The notes under the pieces were generated by a model. That model was not told where the DNA came from. It was given only the letters and a program-made list of their open reading frames with translations, and searched no databases. A program made the translations under genes and the position numbers. Of a stretch of 64,000 nucleotides of DNA, positions 34,188 through 43,990 are shown in pieces. Origin of the DNA: Pilaira anomala (taxonomy: Eukaryota > Mucoromycota > Mucoromycetes > Mucorales > Mucoraceae). How positions within the stretch are numbered: position 1 is the first letter of the stretch; every line of letters starts with the position of its first letter. The stretch spans positions 62,001 through 126,000 of the forward strand of contig JAIXMQ010000019.1 of assembly GCA_025716855.1 (NCBI GenBank), in the 5' to 3' direction.

Positions 34188-34540
34188 TTAAACATGTGTA
34201 TCTTTCTTTTTTTCTGTAATAACTGCAATAGTAATGGTATATGTAATGATGGTTAGGATGCAAAGTGCGGGTATAGTAAAACGTACAACTTGAATGGGTG
34301 CACAAGTTAACCTAATAAAACATAAGTATCTGTCAAAACAATAAAGTTAAGTAAGTTTTTTTTTTTTTACTTTTGAAATGTCCAAGTACTTGTTCTTTTA
34401 TGATGTTCCGGCATAAAGTAAGGATCTTCATCGTCGTCATCACTTTCTGCATACGATATAAATTCAATCGCTTCTTCTTGTTCGTTATCAGAAACTTCTT
34501 GTTGTGTGGATAATTGTCCGTAGTCTTCTTCGGGTATCAT
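34188..34540 (-). CDS. Small acidic protein with one C-terminal membrane segment
   Basis: I do not recognise a family. Exon 34540-34371 encodes an acidic N-terminal region (MIPEEDYGQLSTQQEVSDNE, later SYAESDDDDEDPYFMPEHHK). A GT-AG intron (34370-34312) joins it in phase to exon 34311-34188, which encodes CAPIQVVRFTIPALCILTII, a likely membrane helix, then a basic tail EKKKDTHV. Total is 97 residues. The topology suggests a tail-anchored or small single-pass protein with its acidic part in the cytosol. The first exon on its own would stop one codon past the donor; the continuation with a clean hydrophobic helix is the argument for the intron. It lies 115 bases upstream of the HIG1 gene on the same strand. 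Confidence 0.55.
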
Positions 34541-35544
34541 TTTTTTATATGAAGAAAAAAAAAGAAAGAATGTTAATTTCTTCAACGAGCGATATGTATA
34601 ATGCTATAAATCATTAACCAATAACCTTCTCGCATCGATTATCACTTGATTCTTTCTCGCACGCCACAAAAAACAGGTTTTTTTTTTTTTTTTTTAGTTT
34701 CATTATAAATCGCTTTTTTTTTTTCTTTCTTTCTTTTTTCACTTTCTTTTATATATATATATATATATAATCTCAAAACAAATATTCCTTAACCACTACA
34801 ATCTTAATCTCTTCTTTGACCACGTGAACTATCCAGTGACAAGAGATTGTTATTTCAAGAATGTGAAATAACTTTGAAACCTGCATAATGCATATGTGTC
34901 AGTGGTAAGAGATTATTATAAGATTGCATGTATTGGGTATTATCGAAGAACCCGTTTCGTAGTGAGGTTGTTGTCAGCGAAAATGGTGCTCAAAAATATA
35001 GTACACGGCTTAATTTTGATATATATAAAAATCTTGTGATCTGTCCGCACAATCGTTTACACCACTTGGATGGTAAATAAAGACGAAAAATCCTCCAGTG
35101 ATAAGAAACGCGTGTTCTTGTATGATGGACTAGTGACCGACTTTAAATAATATCAGAAATTCAAATCAAAAAACCTCTCTTGCATCAATTGGCCCGCTCA
35201 CTGCAACCAACTCTTTTTCCCCCTTTTTTAAATATCATAGCAATATTGTTGTATTGTGTTTTGAGAGAAATCGATAACCTCTAGTAAAGATGACGAGCAT
35301 GGTTTGATGACATGGTTACAAAGGAGTTGCGTATTATAATATATCTGTCTTCTATATTAAAACTCGTTTGGCTTTTCTTCACTCGACAATGGATATATTG
35401 TCTTTCCAAGTCAAATCATGCTTCGTTTATTGGTGAGGGGAGTACCACATTTAGGGATGCGAATCAATGATGCAGTAAAAGTAGAGTGTGAATGGGAAAG
35501 ATATGAGTGGAGATAGTCAAAAATCATCTTTTATCAAAAAGACT
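34541..35544. other. Spacer, no gene recognised
   Basis: Moderately complex sequence without a credible ORF. A phrase like CAGTGACAAGAGATTGTTAT (34837) recurs as CAGTGGTAAGAGATTATTAT (34898), suggesting a short degenerate local repeat. Confidence 0.5.
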
Positions 35545-35690
35545 AATCAAAAGATCAGTAAACATGTAACGTAACGTAAAAGGGCTTTACTACCGCTAAT
35601 GGAATGGTACAGTTTCAAATGGACACGTTTTGACTTGGTGATTTGGGTATGTAAATGGACGGATGATGGAGTTTCCAATACTTCGGAAAT
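35545..35690 (+). repeat. Second dispersed repeat, copy 2
   Basis: It shares the ordered blocks AGTAAACATGTAACGTAAC and GTGATTTG ... GATGGAGTTTCC with 13826-13965. It lies just beyond the 3' end of the arginyl-tRNA synthetase gene. Nature unknown. Confidence 0.5.
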
Positions 35691-35782
35691 CCAGGTCGGG
35701 GGGATGTTTAATTTATACTTTAAAAAAAAAAAATTTCTTTATTTATGATCTATACATACTATTTTAAGAGAGAAAACAGTGT

Positions 35783-37640
35783 TTACATTTTTTTGATAGG
35801 TTTGATACCTAATAAATGTAAACCATTTCTTAAAGTGATACGAGCGGACCAAAATAAGAGCATACGTGCTTCAGAAATATTTTGATCCATATCTTTGACG
35901 CGCAAGAATGCGCTTGCTGCACTCGTTGCATGAGCTAGCTTAAATAAATAATTAACAATTGCTGAAGGTTCAAGTGATTTAAATGCACTTTCTACTACTT
36001 CAGGGAATGTAGATATTGATTGAACTAAATCCAGGGCTTCCTTTTCTTTCAGGATAGAGAAATCAACATGGGGTGTAATTTTAATTCCTGCTTTTCTTTC
36101 AATGCCACACACTTTTGCATGCGCGTATTGTAAAAATACACCTGTATCTCCTCTAGCATCTGTCATACGTTCCCAGGAAAATTCATAATCTTTACCTCGT
36201 TTGGATTTCATGTCTTGAATTAAGATTGCAGACATACCTAATTGATCTGCAACAGTATCAATATCTTCCATTTGACTCTTTTCTGCATCTGCATTCATGT
36301 ATTCCAATATTCTTTCTTTCGCAGTATCTAAAATATCTTGAAGAAAGACAACTGTACCATTTCTTGTTGACATGCCTTTAATACGTCCAAATCCAACATG
36401 TTCTAATTCAAGTGGTTTGTCCATCATAAGATTTGATATTTGAAACATCTCTCTAAAATAAGCAGCTTGTTCACTACCAACCACATAGATTGCCTTTTGA
36501 AATGGATATTTCTCTTTTCTCATCAATATACTTGCCAAATCTCGTGTCACATAAAGTGATGTACCGTCCGCTCTTTTCACTACAACTTTACCTAATTGAT
36601 ACTGTTCTAAATCTACAGCATAAGCGTTATCTTCAGTATGTGTAAGCAAGTTTCTGTCTTTCAAGATATCATTAGCCTTTTGGATATAATTGTTGACTTG
36701 AGATTCACCTGAATAAACATCAAATTTGACATTTAATCGTTCATAAATCGAAGCATACGATTGAATACTCATTTCTCTAAATCGAGACCACTGTTTCAAG
36801 GCTTCTGGATCACCTTGTTCCATATTTTTAAAGTATTCATTTGCTTTTTTATCAATCTCCTTGTCTTGTTTTGCGTCTGCATTAATTTGAACATATACTT
36901 GATATAGATGATGAATTGGATCTGATATCAGTTTAGATTCATCGCCGTATTTTTCAAATCCAACTGCCAGTAACCCTTATTTTTATATATAAATGACATA
37001 TGAATTTTCGTACTAACTAATATAACCATTTTATATTTTCCATACCGTATTGTTTTCCCCAATCACCCAAGTAGTTGATACCTATCACATGATATCCCAT
37101 CGACTCATGAATGATTCTAATAAAGTTGCCAATGATTGTGCTTCTTAAATGTCCTGCATGAAAAGGTTTTGCAATATTGGGTGAGCTATAATCAATCAAG
37201 ACCGTACTCGCTTCAGGTTTTGCTAAATGAGACCAGCCATATGATTTGTTGTCATGATAGACTTGTTGTAACACTTGTTTATTAAACTCGGGCTGGTTAA
37301 ATTTAAAAAACAGGTTTGCTTTATCTACACTCACACTCTCTATAAGCTCATTAGGTTCAAACTTAAAAAGACATTAGCTCTTTCGAAATCAAAATTCCCT
37401 CTATTTTTTTTTTTAAAAAAAAAGTACCTTGTCGGTAACGTCTTTTGACCAAGCTGCTAATTCTTGTTTCGGTAAAGGATTTTCAAGTGAGGCATTCAGT
37501 TTAGGTAGCGTGATAGAGATATCACCTAACTTAGGTATTCTACTCGGTCTCATAAGGCTGGTAATATCCTTAGGTTGACATGGTGTTTGTTTTAAAAGTT
37601 GATTAGCAATGGCTTGCTTAAACTTTAACCTAACTGACAT
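35783..37640 (-). CDS. Arginyl-tRNA synthetase
   Basis: It charges tRNA-Arg with arginine using ATP (class I synthetase). Exons 37640-37428, 37361-37046 and 36975-35783 give 573 residues. The N-terminal Add1-like domain (about 1-110) is followed by the catalytic Rossmann fold with the HIGH motif as HAGH (residues 139-142, in [20 protein letters not shown]). The loop [13 protein letters not shown] corresponds to the degenerate KMSK region typical of ArgRS. The alpha-helical anticodon-binding domain includes [17 protein letters not shown] and ends [14 protein letters not shown]. Length is close to yeast Rrs1 (607). No mitochondrial presequence is obvious, though a single gene may serve both compartments. 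Confidence 0.92.
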
Positions 37641-39377
37641 TTGTTATTTTGAAGAAATAGAAAAACGTAGCAGCAGTCCTACAAGGTTTCATGGCTTTAT
37701 TTTATCGGTGAAAGAATTAAAAGTAAATTTCCCAATTTTTCACTTTCTCCTTCCAACTTCAAAAAAATATAACGAGTTGTTAGACTAATAAGGGTTGTTA
37801 GACTAATAATAGGAATAATCTTTATAATCTTTTTCTTCTCTTTCCCACTTCGTGAACAAAATCGGATCAATACATATCATCAAAACTATTTCCAAGCTTT
37901 CTTTTTTCTTTGTCCCTCCTCTCTTCTCGACGGAGCCGTAACTCCCATGACTTTTGCCTCTTCCAACAATTGCTCTGGCAAGTTACCGCTCTAGTTAGCT
38001 ACAAACAACACGCAACAAAAACAAAAAAAAAACGATTTTACCGGAGGGGTTATCGCCCCTCCTTGTTAATGCATTAGTTGTAAGTTTAACTTGTTTTCTT
38101 TTTCTTTTTTTTAAAAAAAAAACAACTAATCTTTTTATTTATGTAAATTTTCTTGTATTTTCAATTAAACGTAGGTTCTTTTTTTTTTTATTCAAACTAT
38201 TTTTGTTGGAGCTTTTATTCTGTATGAATTTCTATTCTGTATATCTATTTTTTCAAATCAATTTTTTTTTTTTTATTTCTTTGAACCAATAATTTTTAAT
38301 GAAATCCCGGTAACTGAAAAATAGTAATGGGTCAGTAAGTTGATGGTGATGTACACACTGCATCACGCTATAGATAAAAAGCATGTATCTAAATAGTAAT
38401 ACTCGCTTACTGCAGGAAGCTGGAACATTTAAATAAAAAGTTTAATTTTTTTTTTTTTACATGACGCCTTTACTATGAAATTAGAAATAAGGAGTAACTA
38501 GTAGTATTCTTTATACGTGAAATACAAGCCAATATATGTTTCTAACGAATTAAATAAAATGTTTGTAAACTACAAAGTTATTGATGGAAGAATTAGAATA
38601 TAAACCAATGTTACAAGTGATATGATAACCAAATCTACTATTGTTTACAGAAGGAGCAAGTTGTTTTTATTTGCCAAAAACAAAATGTTACAAGTTCTGG
38701 ATTTGTACATATTATCAACGAGTGTGTACGTGTCGTCATTTGTCTGTTTCTTTTTCTTTCCTATAAAAAAAAAGAAAACAAAGCTGCCAGTTGAAGCTTA
38801 TTTCTTTATGAATCCATGTAGATCTCAAAACATTGTATATATATCCACTATACATAACATGTAAAAAAGAGCAAAGAGAAAGATAGACGTTTGAATATAT
38901 AAATAACATAAAACTAAAACTTTTAATGTTGTTTGGGGGAAGGTTTCTTAGCGTTGGGGTAAGTATAGCAAGAAGCGATAAGGTGTGCCCTATTGTTGAC
39001 AAGTATAACTATACACAAAAGCATATGTTACAGGCCTTGATATAAAAATATATACGTATATCATATTAAACCACATACCCAGTTTTTTTTTTATCTTTCT
39101 TTTTTTTTTTTTTATAATATACTAACAACTTTTTTATATATGTATAAATATGACTTTATAAGTGAGACAATGGGAACAAAAATAAACGATGAGTGTTTAT
39201 TTTTGTATGGAATAAAGGAAAAGAACCCTTGTTTACATCCACGTGAGCCAATTTATAATACAAGATGTGATGTGTGTTTATTTATTTTTTCATTAAAAAG
39301 CTAAAAAAAAAAATCCTGACTCCGTTGGTTTCCTTTTCTTTCCCTCTCTTTTTTTTTTATTTTATTCTACAACAATC
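37641..39377. other. Spacer with a foldback-family tail at 37930-38075
   Basis: No gene supported. A short direct duplication, GTTGTTAGACTAATAA, occurs at about 37777 and 37795. At 37930-38075 there is a diverged copy of the tail seen at 680-790 and, inverted, at 9165-9290 (CATGACTTTTGCCTCTTCC, then CAATTGCTCTGG). The rest is A/T-rich promoter-like DNA. Confidence 0.5.
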
Positions 39378-40661
39378 ATGTCAATTGCAACTCAACCCGT
39401 AAAAGTGAGAAATGAAGAAACAATGGATGGTTTATTACGAGATTTACAGCCTATCATACACTATACTTCTTTACTGATAAGATTAATACAATGGAAAGAT
39501 AAAAAGCAATCACTCTTACTATTCCTTAGTTTAATCATCTGGAGGAAATTAAACACCTGTATTTTATGCTTATTACCATTATTTGGTTTAGTTTTAATTA
39601 AATTTTACAAAGACTTTACCATCACTAGTACAGATAATTTACCACCTCCACCGCAGCAACAACAACAAAAACAGAAAGACTTGATAAAAGATTTGACAGA
39701 AATTCGTAATATGCTCTATTTAATAACACCCATAAAACATTGGATACAGGAAAGTGATACATTATGCAGAGCATACTATCAGTACTACTCCATCAGTACA
39801 GCAAAAACACGCTCCATCATACTATTTGGTGTAACCTCTGTCGTGGCCATAATTTATGCAGGATGGATAATTCTTTTATATCAACAAATCATAATTGATG
39901 CTTCGTCTCTGTTACGGTTTATGATTTTAATTATCATGTCTTTAGCAAGTCCGTGGACGAACCCAATTTATACTGCTTCTGTCCGTGCTATTTCTCCTCT
40001 TATTTATTCTTTTCATGTTACAACAACCAAACACGTCAAAAAAGTAGAGGAAAAAGATGATGTCCCAAAACAAGAATACATGAATTTATATTGCTTTGAA
40101 ATATATCATCATCAAAGACGTTGGGGTCCAACTGGCTGGTGTAATAATTTATTATTACGAAGCGATGTACCTCCCTGGTATGTTAAATATATCTTGCATA
40201 TATATAAAAAAAAAAATTGATATAAATAAAATAAATAAAATAATTAAAAAGTATATTGTTATAGGACAGATATTCATTTAGAACCTACACCTTCTATTCA
40301 TCAATTTCAACTCCCACCAACAACTTTTCTGGGTAAACCAAACGAAAGAAACCAACGAAAAGTGATATCTTGGGTTTGGGCTGATCCTGCCTGGACAATA
40401 CGAAAAGATGGTACGGATAAAAGTGGTTGGCAATACGGAAATTGGAAATGGAGATCATGGAGTTCTCAATCCGGCGGCATCATGAATTGTACACGACGTC
40501 AGAAATGGTCTAGATACGCACAACGTAAAGAATCCTGGGTTGATGTAAAAATAGAAAGTTGTTGTAGTTCCATCATTGGTGGCAGCGCAACAGATGGGGA
40601 CAGTAGTGTATATAATTGGGATAGCCCTATTAGTACTAGTAGCTCATCTAGTATTTATTGA
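39378..40661 (+). CDS. Pex24/Pex29-type peroxin with dysferlin-like domain
   Basis: It is an integral peroxisomal (or ER-peroxisome contact) membrane protein affecting peroxisome size and number. Exons 39378-40177 and 40265-40661 encode 398 residues. The N-terminal half has hydrophobic segments (LLLFLSLIIW, ILCLLPLFGLVLIKF, SIILFGVTSVVAIIYAGWII, RFMILIIMSLASPW). The C-terminal half is the Trp-rich dysferlin pair. First comes YCFEIYHHQRRWGPTGWCNN with LRSDVPPWTDIHLEPTPS, then ISWVWADPAWTIRKDG, GWQYGNWKWRSW and CTRRQKWSRYA. The order matches Pex24-family proteins. Which of the several yeast paralogues (Pex23, 24, 28-32) it corresponds to cannot be decided here. Confidence 0.8.
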
Positions 40662-40978
40662 GATAATATTTTGTCTTCAAAGAGCACCCTCTAAATAAAA
40701 TCCTAACGAAGTGTACTTTTTTTTTTTTTTTTGGTTATTTACATAAAAGCGCGAGTAGAGTAGAAAATAAAATAACTTTTAAATATATGTATATGAATAT
40801 TAGGAGAGATACGCTGCTCTTAAAAGTCTGTTAACGCGTAAGACAGTAAAAAAATAAAAAAAAGGAGGTTACAAGAGAGGGTTTAAGAGACGATAATAAT
40901 CAATCGTACATATATGATGTTTTTACTAAATTGTTATTTTTATATAAATAAAAAATGTGGATGGTCTCTATAAATTTT
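40662..40978. other. 3' flank of the peroxin gene
   Basis: AT-rich, with a T18-type run near 40719-40732; no gene. Confidence 0.5.
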
Positions 40979-41590
40979 CTGTCAATAGAAACTAGTTCTC
41001 ATAGAGATGACACTAGTAAACGTACTAAAATATCCTCTAGCTCGTCCATCACGATAAATTGCCTCCCATGGGATTAGTACTCCACCGTACAACTGCTCAA
41101 AATGTTTACAAAAAGTAACCATCTTATCATGACATGATTTAACATCGGCGACTGAGACATTAGGTAGACTCATGGCTTGCATAGCTTCAACGAAAATCAT
41201 CTAATGATCGTAGTTTACCTTTGGGAGGTAATCCTTCAACAACAAAGGGAACAAGTACAAAGAGTATACACGCCATTTATCAGCCTTAAAATGAGCAAAT
41301 CCATCTTGACCAGTTTTAACTTTTTTTTGTCAAAGAAGACTCATCAATTCTAAAAGGCATAATGATATTAGAGACCATAGTAGACATCTCTTCTATCATC
41401 GAGGTATTCAGGAATTGCTTTTTGAAAATAAAGTTAACGATTTTTTTACAGGTTCCCATCCAAACATTGTGCATTGGATCATACACAGGGAAGCAGATCA
41501 TATCAAAGTACGGAAATTCATGAAACGCACTCCACCACTGCAGCGCAACCTCCGAAATGACCTCGTCTGATTTTTACGAGCTGACCTACA
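40979..41590 (-). pseudogene. tnp2/CACTA-like transposase fragment
   Basis: Minus-strand frames carry the hallmark core of tnp2-like transposases found in fungal CACTA-type elements. FPYFDMICFPVYDPMHNVWM is followed by GTCKKIVNFIFKKQF (41560-41410). In another frame come DGFAHFKADKWRVYSLYLFP and LLLKDYLPK (about 41305-41220), and then DVKSCHDKMVTFCKHFEQLY (about 41140-41080). At least two frameshifts separate these pieces, and the expected continuation (TPNMHLH-like) is gone. It is a dead fragment; upstream catalytic parts are not recognisable. Confidence 0.75.
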
Positions 41591-42013
41591 CTCTTCGTTC
41601 GCCAACAACCATGTCGCCGCTAACACGAACTCGGACAGAATATGCTCCACATGAAGTCTTTAAAAAAAAAAGGTTTTTTTTATTGAGATTTATTAGATAA
41701 CACCTCTTTATAGCAGTAGTTTTAATGCAGAGAAAAGATCTTTAATTCTTTATTTAATACATCCCGACTTTTTATCTCATTAATTTCACAATGTCCACAA
41801 TCTGTTTGTATTTCTTTCTTGTTTTTGTAGGGTTTTCTCATAATATTCTGTATTGTTGATGTCAGTCTAATCACTTCTTCAAGGTATACTTAAACTATGG
41901 CTAAATACTGAAGTAGTTTTTTTATTCACAAAAAAAAAAGGGGGGTATAAACAAGAGTAATGTAGGATATTGAGTGCAATCTTTTGTGGAAATAAAAATA
42001 GGTATAATAAACA
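41591..42013. other. AT-rich transposon flank
   Basis: No readable coding sequence. It may belong to the decayed tnp2-like element. Confidence 0.4.
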
Positions 42014-42190
42014 TACCGTACCCGCTCTATTTAAGGCCGTTCGATTTAAGGCCGTTTCCGATTTAAGGCCGCAATTCTCTGCAAAATTTGGCCATATTTA
42101 ACTTCCTCAAGTCAGAAATAAGGCTATGATACGATTTAAGGCCACAAAAGTCTGAAATTTTTTTCAGCCTTAAATAGAGCGGGTACTGTA
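42014..42190. mobile_element. Pogo-type MITE with internal GATTTAAGGCC repeats
   Basis: Perfect-but-one 23-base terminal inverted repeats (42014-42036 with 42168-42190) read TACAGTACCCGCTCTATTTA. The ends fit the TA plus CAGTACCC form of Tc1/mariner-pogo elements with a TA target duplication, giving an element of about 173 bases. The interior repeats the phrase ATTTAAGGCC about four times. There is no coding capacity. The superfamily is inferred from the terminal bases. Confidence 0.75.
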
Positions 42191-42388
42191 TACACATTAG
42201 AGCAAACAACATCTGAAGGGGATTATTTATCAATGAAAATTGACGCTAGTTTTTGTTTTTCATATACTTGTTAAATTGAGTACGGAGAGTGGCAGTATTC
42301 TTATAATTAAACAAGTTCTTTTTCTTGCCTTCCGACAAACATGTCACCCAGTCCATTTGTTTCAGTCCTTTTCTACATTCTTGCTTTC
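42191..42388. other. Short transposon flank
   Basis: No gene; AT-rich sequence between the MITE and the nuclease pseudogene. Confidence 0.4.
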
Positions 42389-43077
42389 TTAAACTTCTCC
42401 ACAAAATCCATACTTTTTTGGGACGAAAAAGATGAGGCCGATTGTGCCACGAGACTGGGCTTGTCCAATGGCTTGACTTAGTGCTTCAAACGGTGTTTGT
42501 TTGTTGACAAGTTCCAAGAGGCTTTCATATTCACGGTTTTGAGTAGCAAATACCTGCTTCAAAACTTCAATCAAGTGTAATTGGTTTTCAACAATACTTT
42601 GGTAGTATTCCGTGGCAAAATCATACAACTGTTTGACCGTCTGATCATCACCACAGTGCGAGGTAATTATTGAATTGTCTTGCCGAGTCAAGAACAGTCT
42701 AAGCGCGACAAACGCGTCCAGAGGAGAGAGGGTATTGCATTTCTTCAAGTTTGATGCACATAAGATGAAACATTCAGTGCCTCAAACTTGGGAAAGGAAG
42801 GTGTAGCAGCTACGAATGCGACTGGCAGGCAACACATATTGATCAATCTCACTGCAGATGGTATGACACATACAATCAAAACAATAGGACATCTATGATA
42901 GCGTTTGGCTGTTTCAAGACTATAATTTGTAACTCTTCTCATAAACTCTTCGTTTATGGTATGTTGGAATTCAGCAATGATAGGGGGAGACTCGGTCATT
43001 TGAGCTTTTGGCTCAAAAAACCAAGTCAGAGCTAGTGCCGTTCCCCCATTCGCTGTCGCCCACAACATACTCATCAT
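42389..43077 (-). pseudogene. Rpn/PD-(D/E)XK-like transposase-nuclease remnant
   Basis: Two minus-strand frames overlap around 42745-42775 and look like one gene broken by a single frameshift. The first (43077-42745) includes SPPIIAEFQHTINEEFMRRV, then RCPIVLIVCVIPSAV. The second (to 42389) includes LSPLDAFVALRLFLTRQDNS and DDQTVKQLYDFATEYYQ. The E-F-Q after a hydrophobic strand resembles the catalytic D...ExQ/K pattern of PD-(D/E)XK enzymes of the Rpn family, which in fungi occurs in abundant transposon-like copies. The start is uncertain, and the family call rests on motif memory rather than a search. Confidence 0.55.
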
Positions 43078-43264
43078 CCAGATTAACTAACACCAAGTCT
43101 GAAGATGTTCATATTGTTTACTGAATTCTAGCGAACGTGAAGTGAGTTTTACTGTGTTCGCTTCTTCAAGCGAATGGCGAATTTTACTATTCGGGTTTTT
43201 TTTAACAAAAGCGAGTTTTCGTATTATTATTTTTTAACAAAAGCGAGTTTTACTTGTAAAACCG

Positions 43265-43359
43265 GGGGTGTTCAGACCAGTTTATGCAAAAATCGTACTA
43301 ATTTTAAAATAATCTGATTGGTTAAATGTTTTATCAGATTAAATTGGTCTGAACACCCC
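43265..43359. mobile_element. Miniature inverted-repeat element (95 bases)
   Basis: A perfect 15-base inverted repeat GGGGTGTTCAGACCA (43265-43279) and TGGTCTGAACACCCC (43345-43359) extends to about 20 bases with one mismatch. An inner hairpin AATCTGAT/ATCAGATT (43311-43318 with 43333-43340) makes the whole unit fold back. It is too short to code. Superfamily unknown; no clear target duplication. Confidence 0.7.
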
Positions 43360-43990
43360 TTCATGAAACGAATATAACTTTACGTTTTGGTCTAAATACC
43401 GCTTTCATTATTTGGCTTAATAAATCGGACGCTTATATTTAAGAAAAAAAAGATACAACATAGGCTTCATAGAAGAATTATGGATGATTCAAAAAAAGTA
43501 TTTTTTATTTAATTTATATGTAATTGTTTGAAAATGGGAATATACAAACGAATAGTTATATAAATTACATGTATAAACTATTTAATAAGTAAGATATTAT
43601 GTGTATGATATTCTAATTTTAAAACAAAAAGAATTTTCAACCGGATATCAATGTAAAAAGCTGAAGTTGCTCACATAAAAAAAAAAAAAGAGGTCAGACA
43701 AAAGAGTTTATTTAGAAACGAAAACAAGATAAAGAAGAAGAAGAAATTAAAAGAGCAAAAGGCATTAAGGGAAAACGAACTATTTTAGCCTTGGTGTTTC
43801 TTTTTTTTTTCTCTTTTTTTTACTTTCTCTGTTATATATAAATTATATAATATCTGAAGACCCCACTATTCAGCTTTTGCAAGTCATTGATTAAGAGTAA
43901 TAAATAAAAACAACAAGCAACAAACAACAAACAAAATGAAAAGTTCCAACAAATAAACTGAAAAAATTTAACAAACACTGGAATAGTAAC
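43360..43990. other. Spacer downstream of the PH-domain gene
   Basis: AT-rich 3' flank with short A/T runs; no gene recognised. Confidence 0.5.

Noticed and set aside
34073..34228. N-terminal extension of the HIG1 protein
   Set aside because: It is Phe-rich leader sequence overlapping the last exon of the small membrane protein; the family begins at MATEYTKEE.
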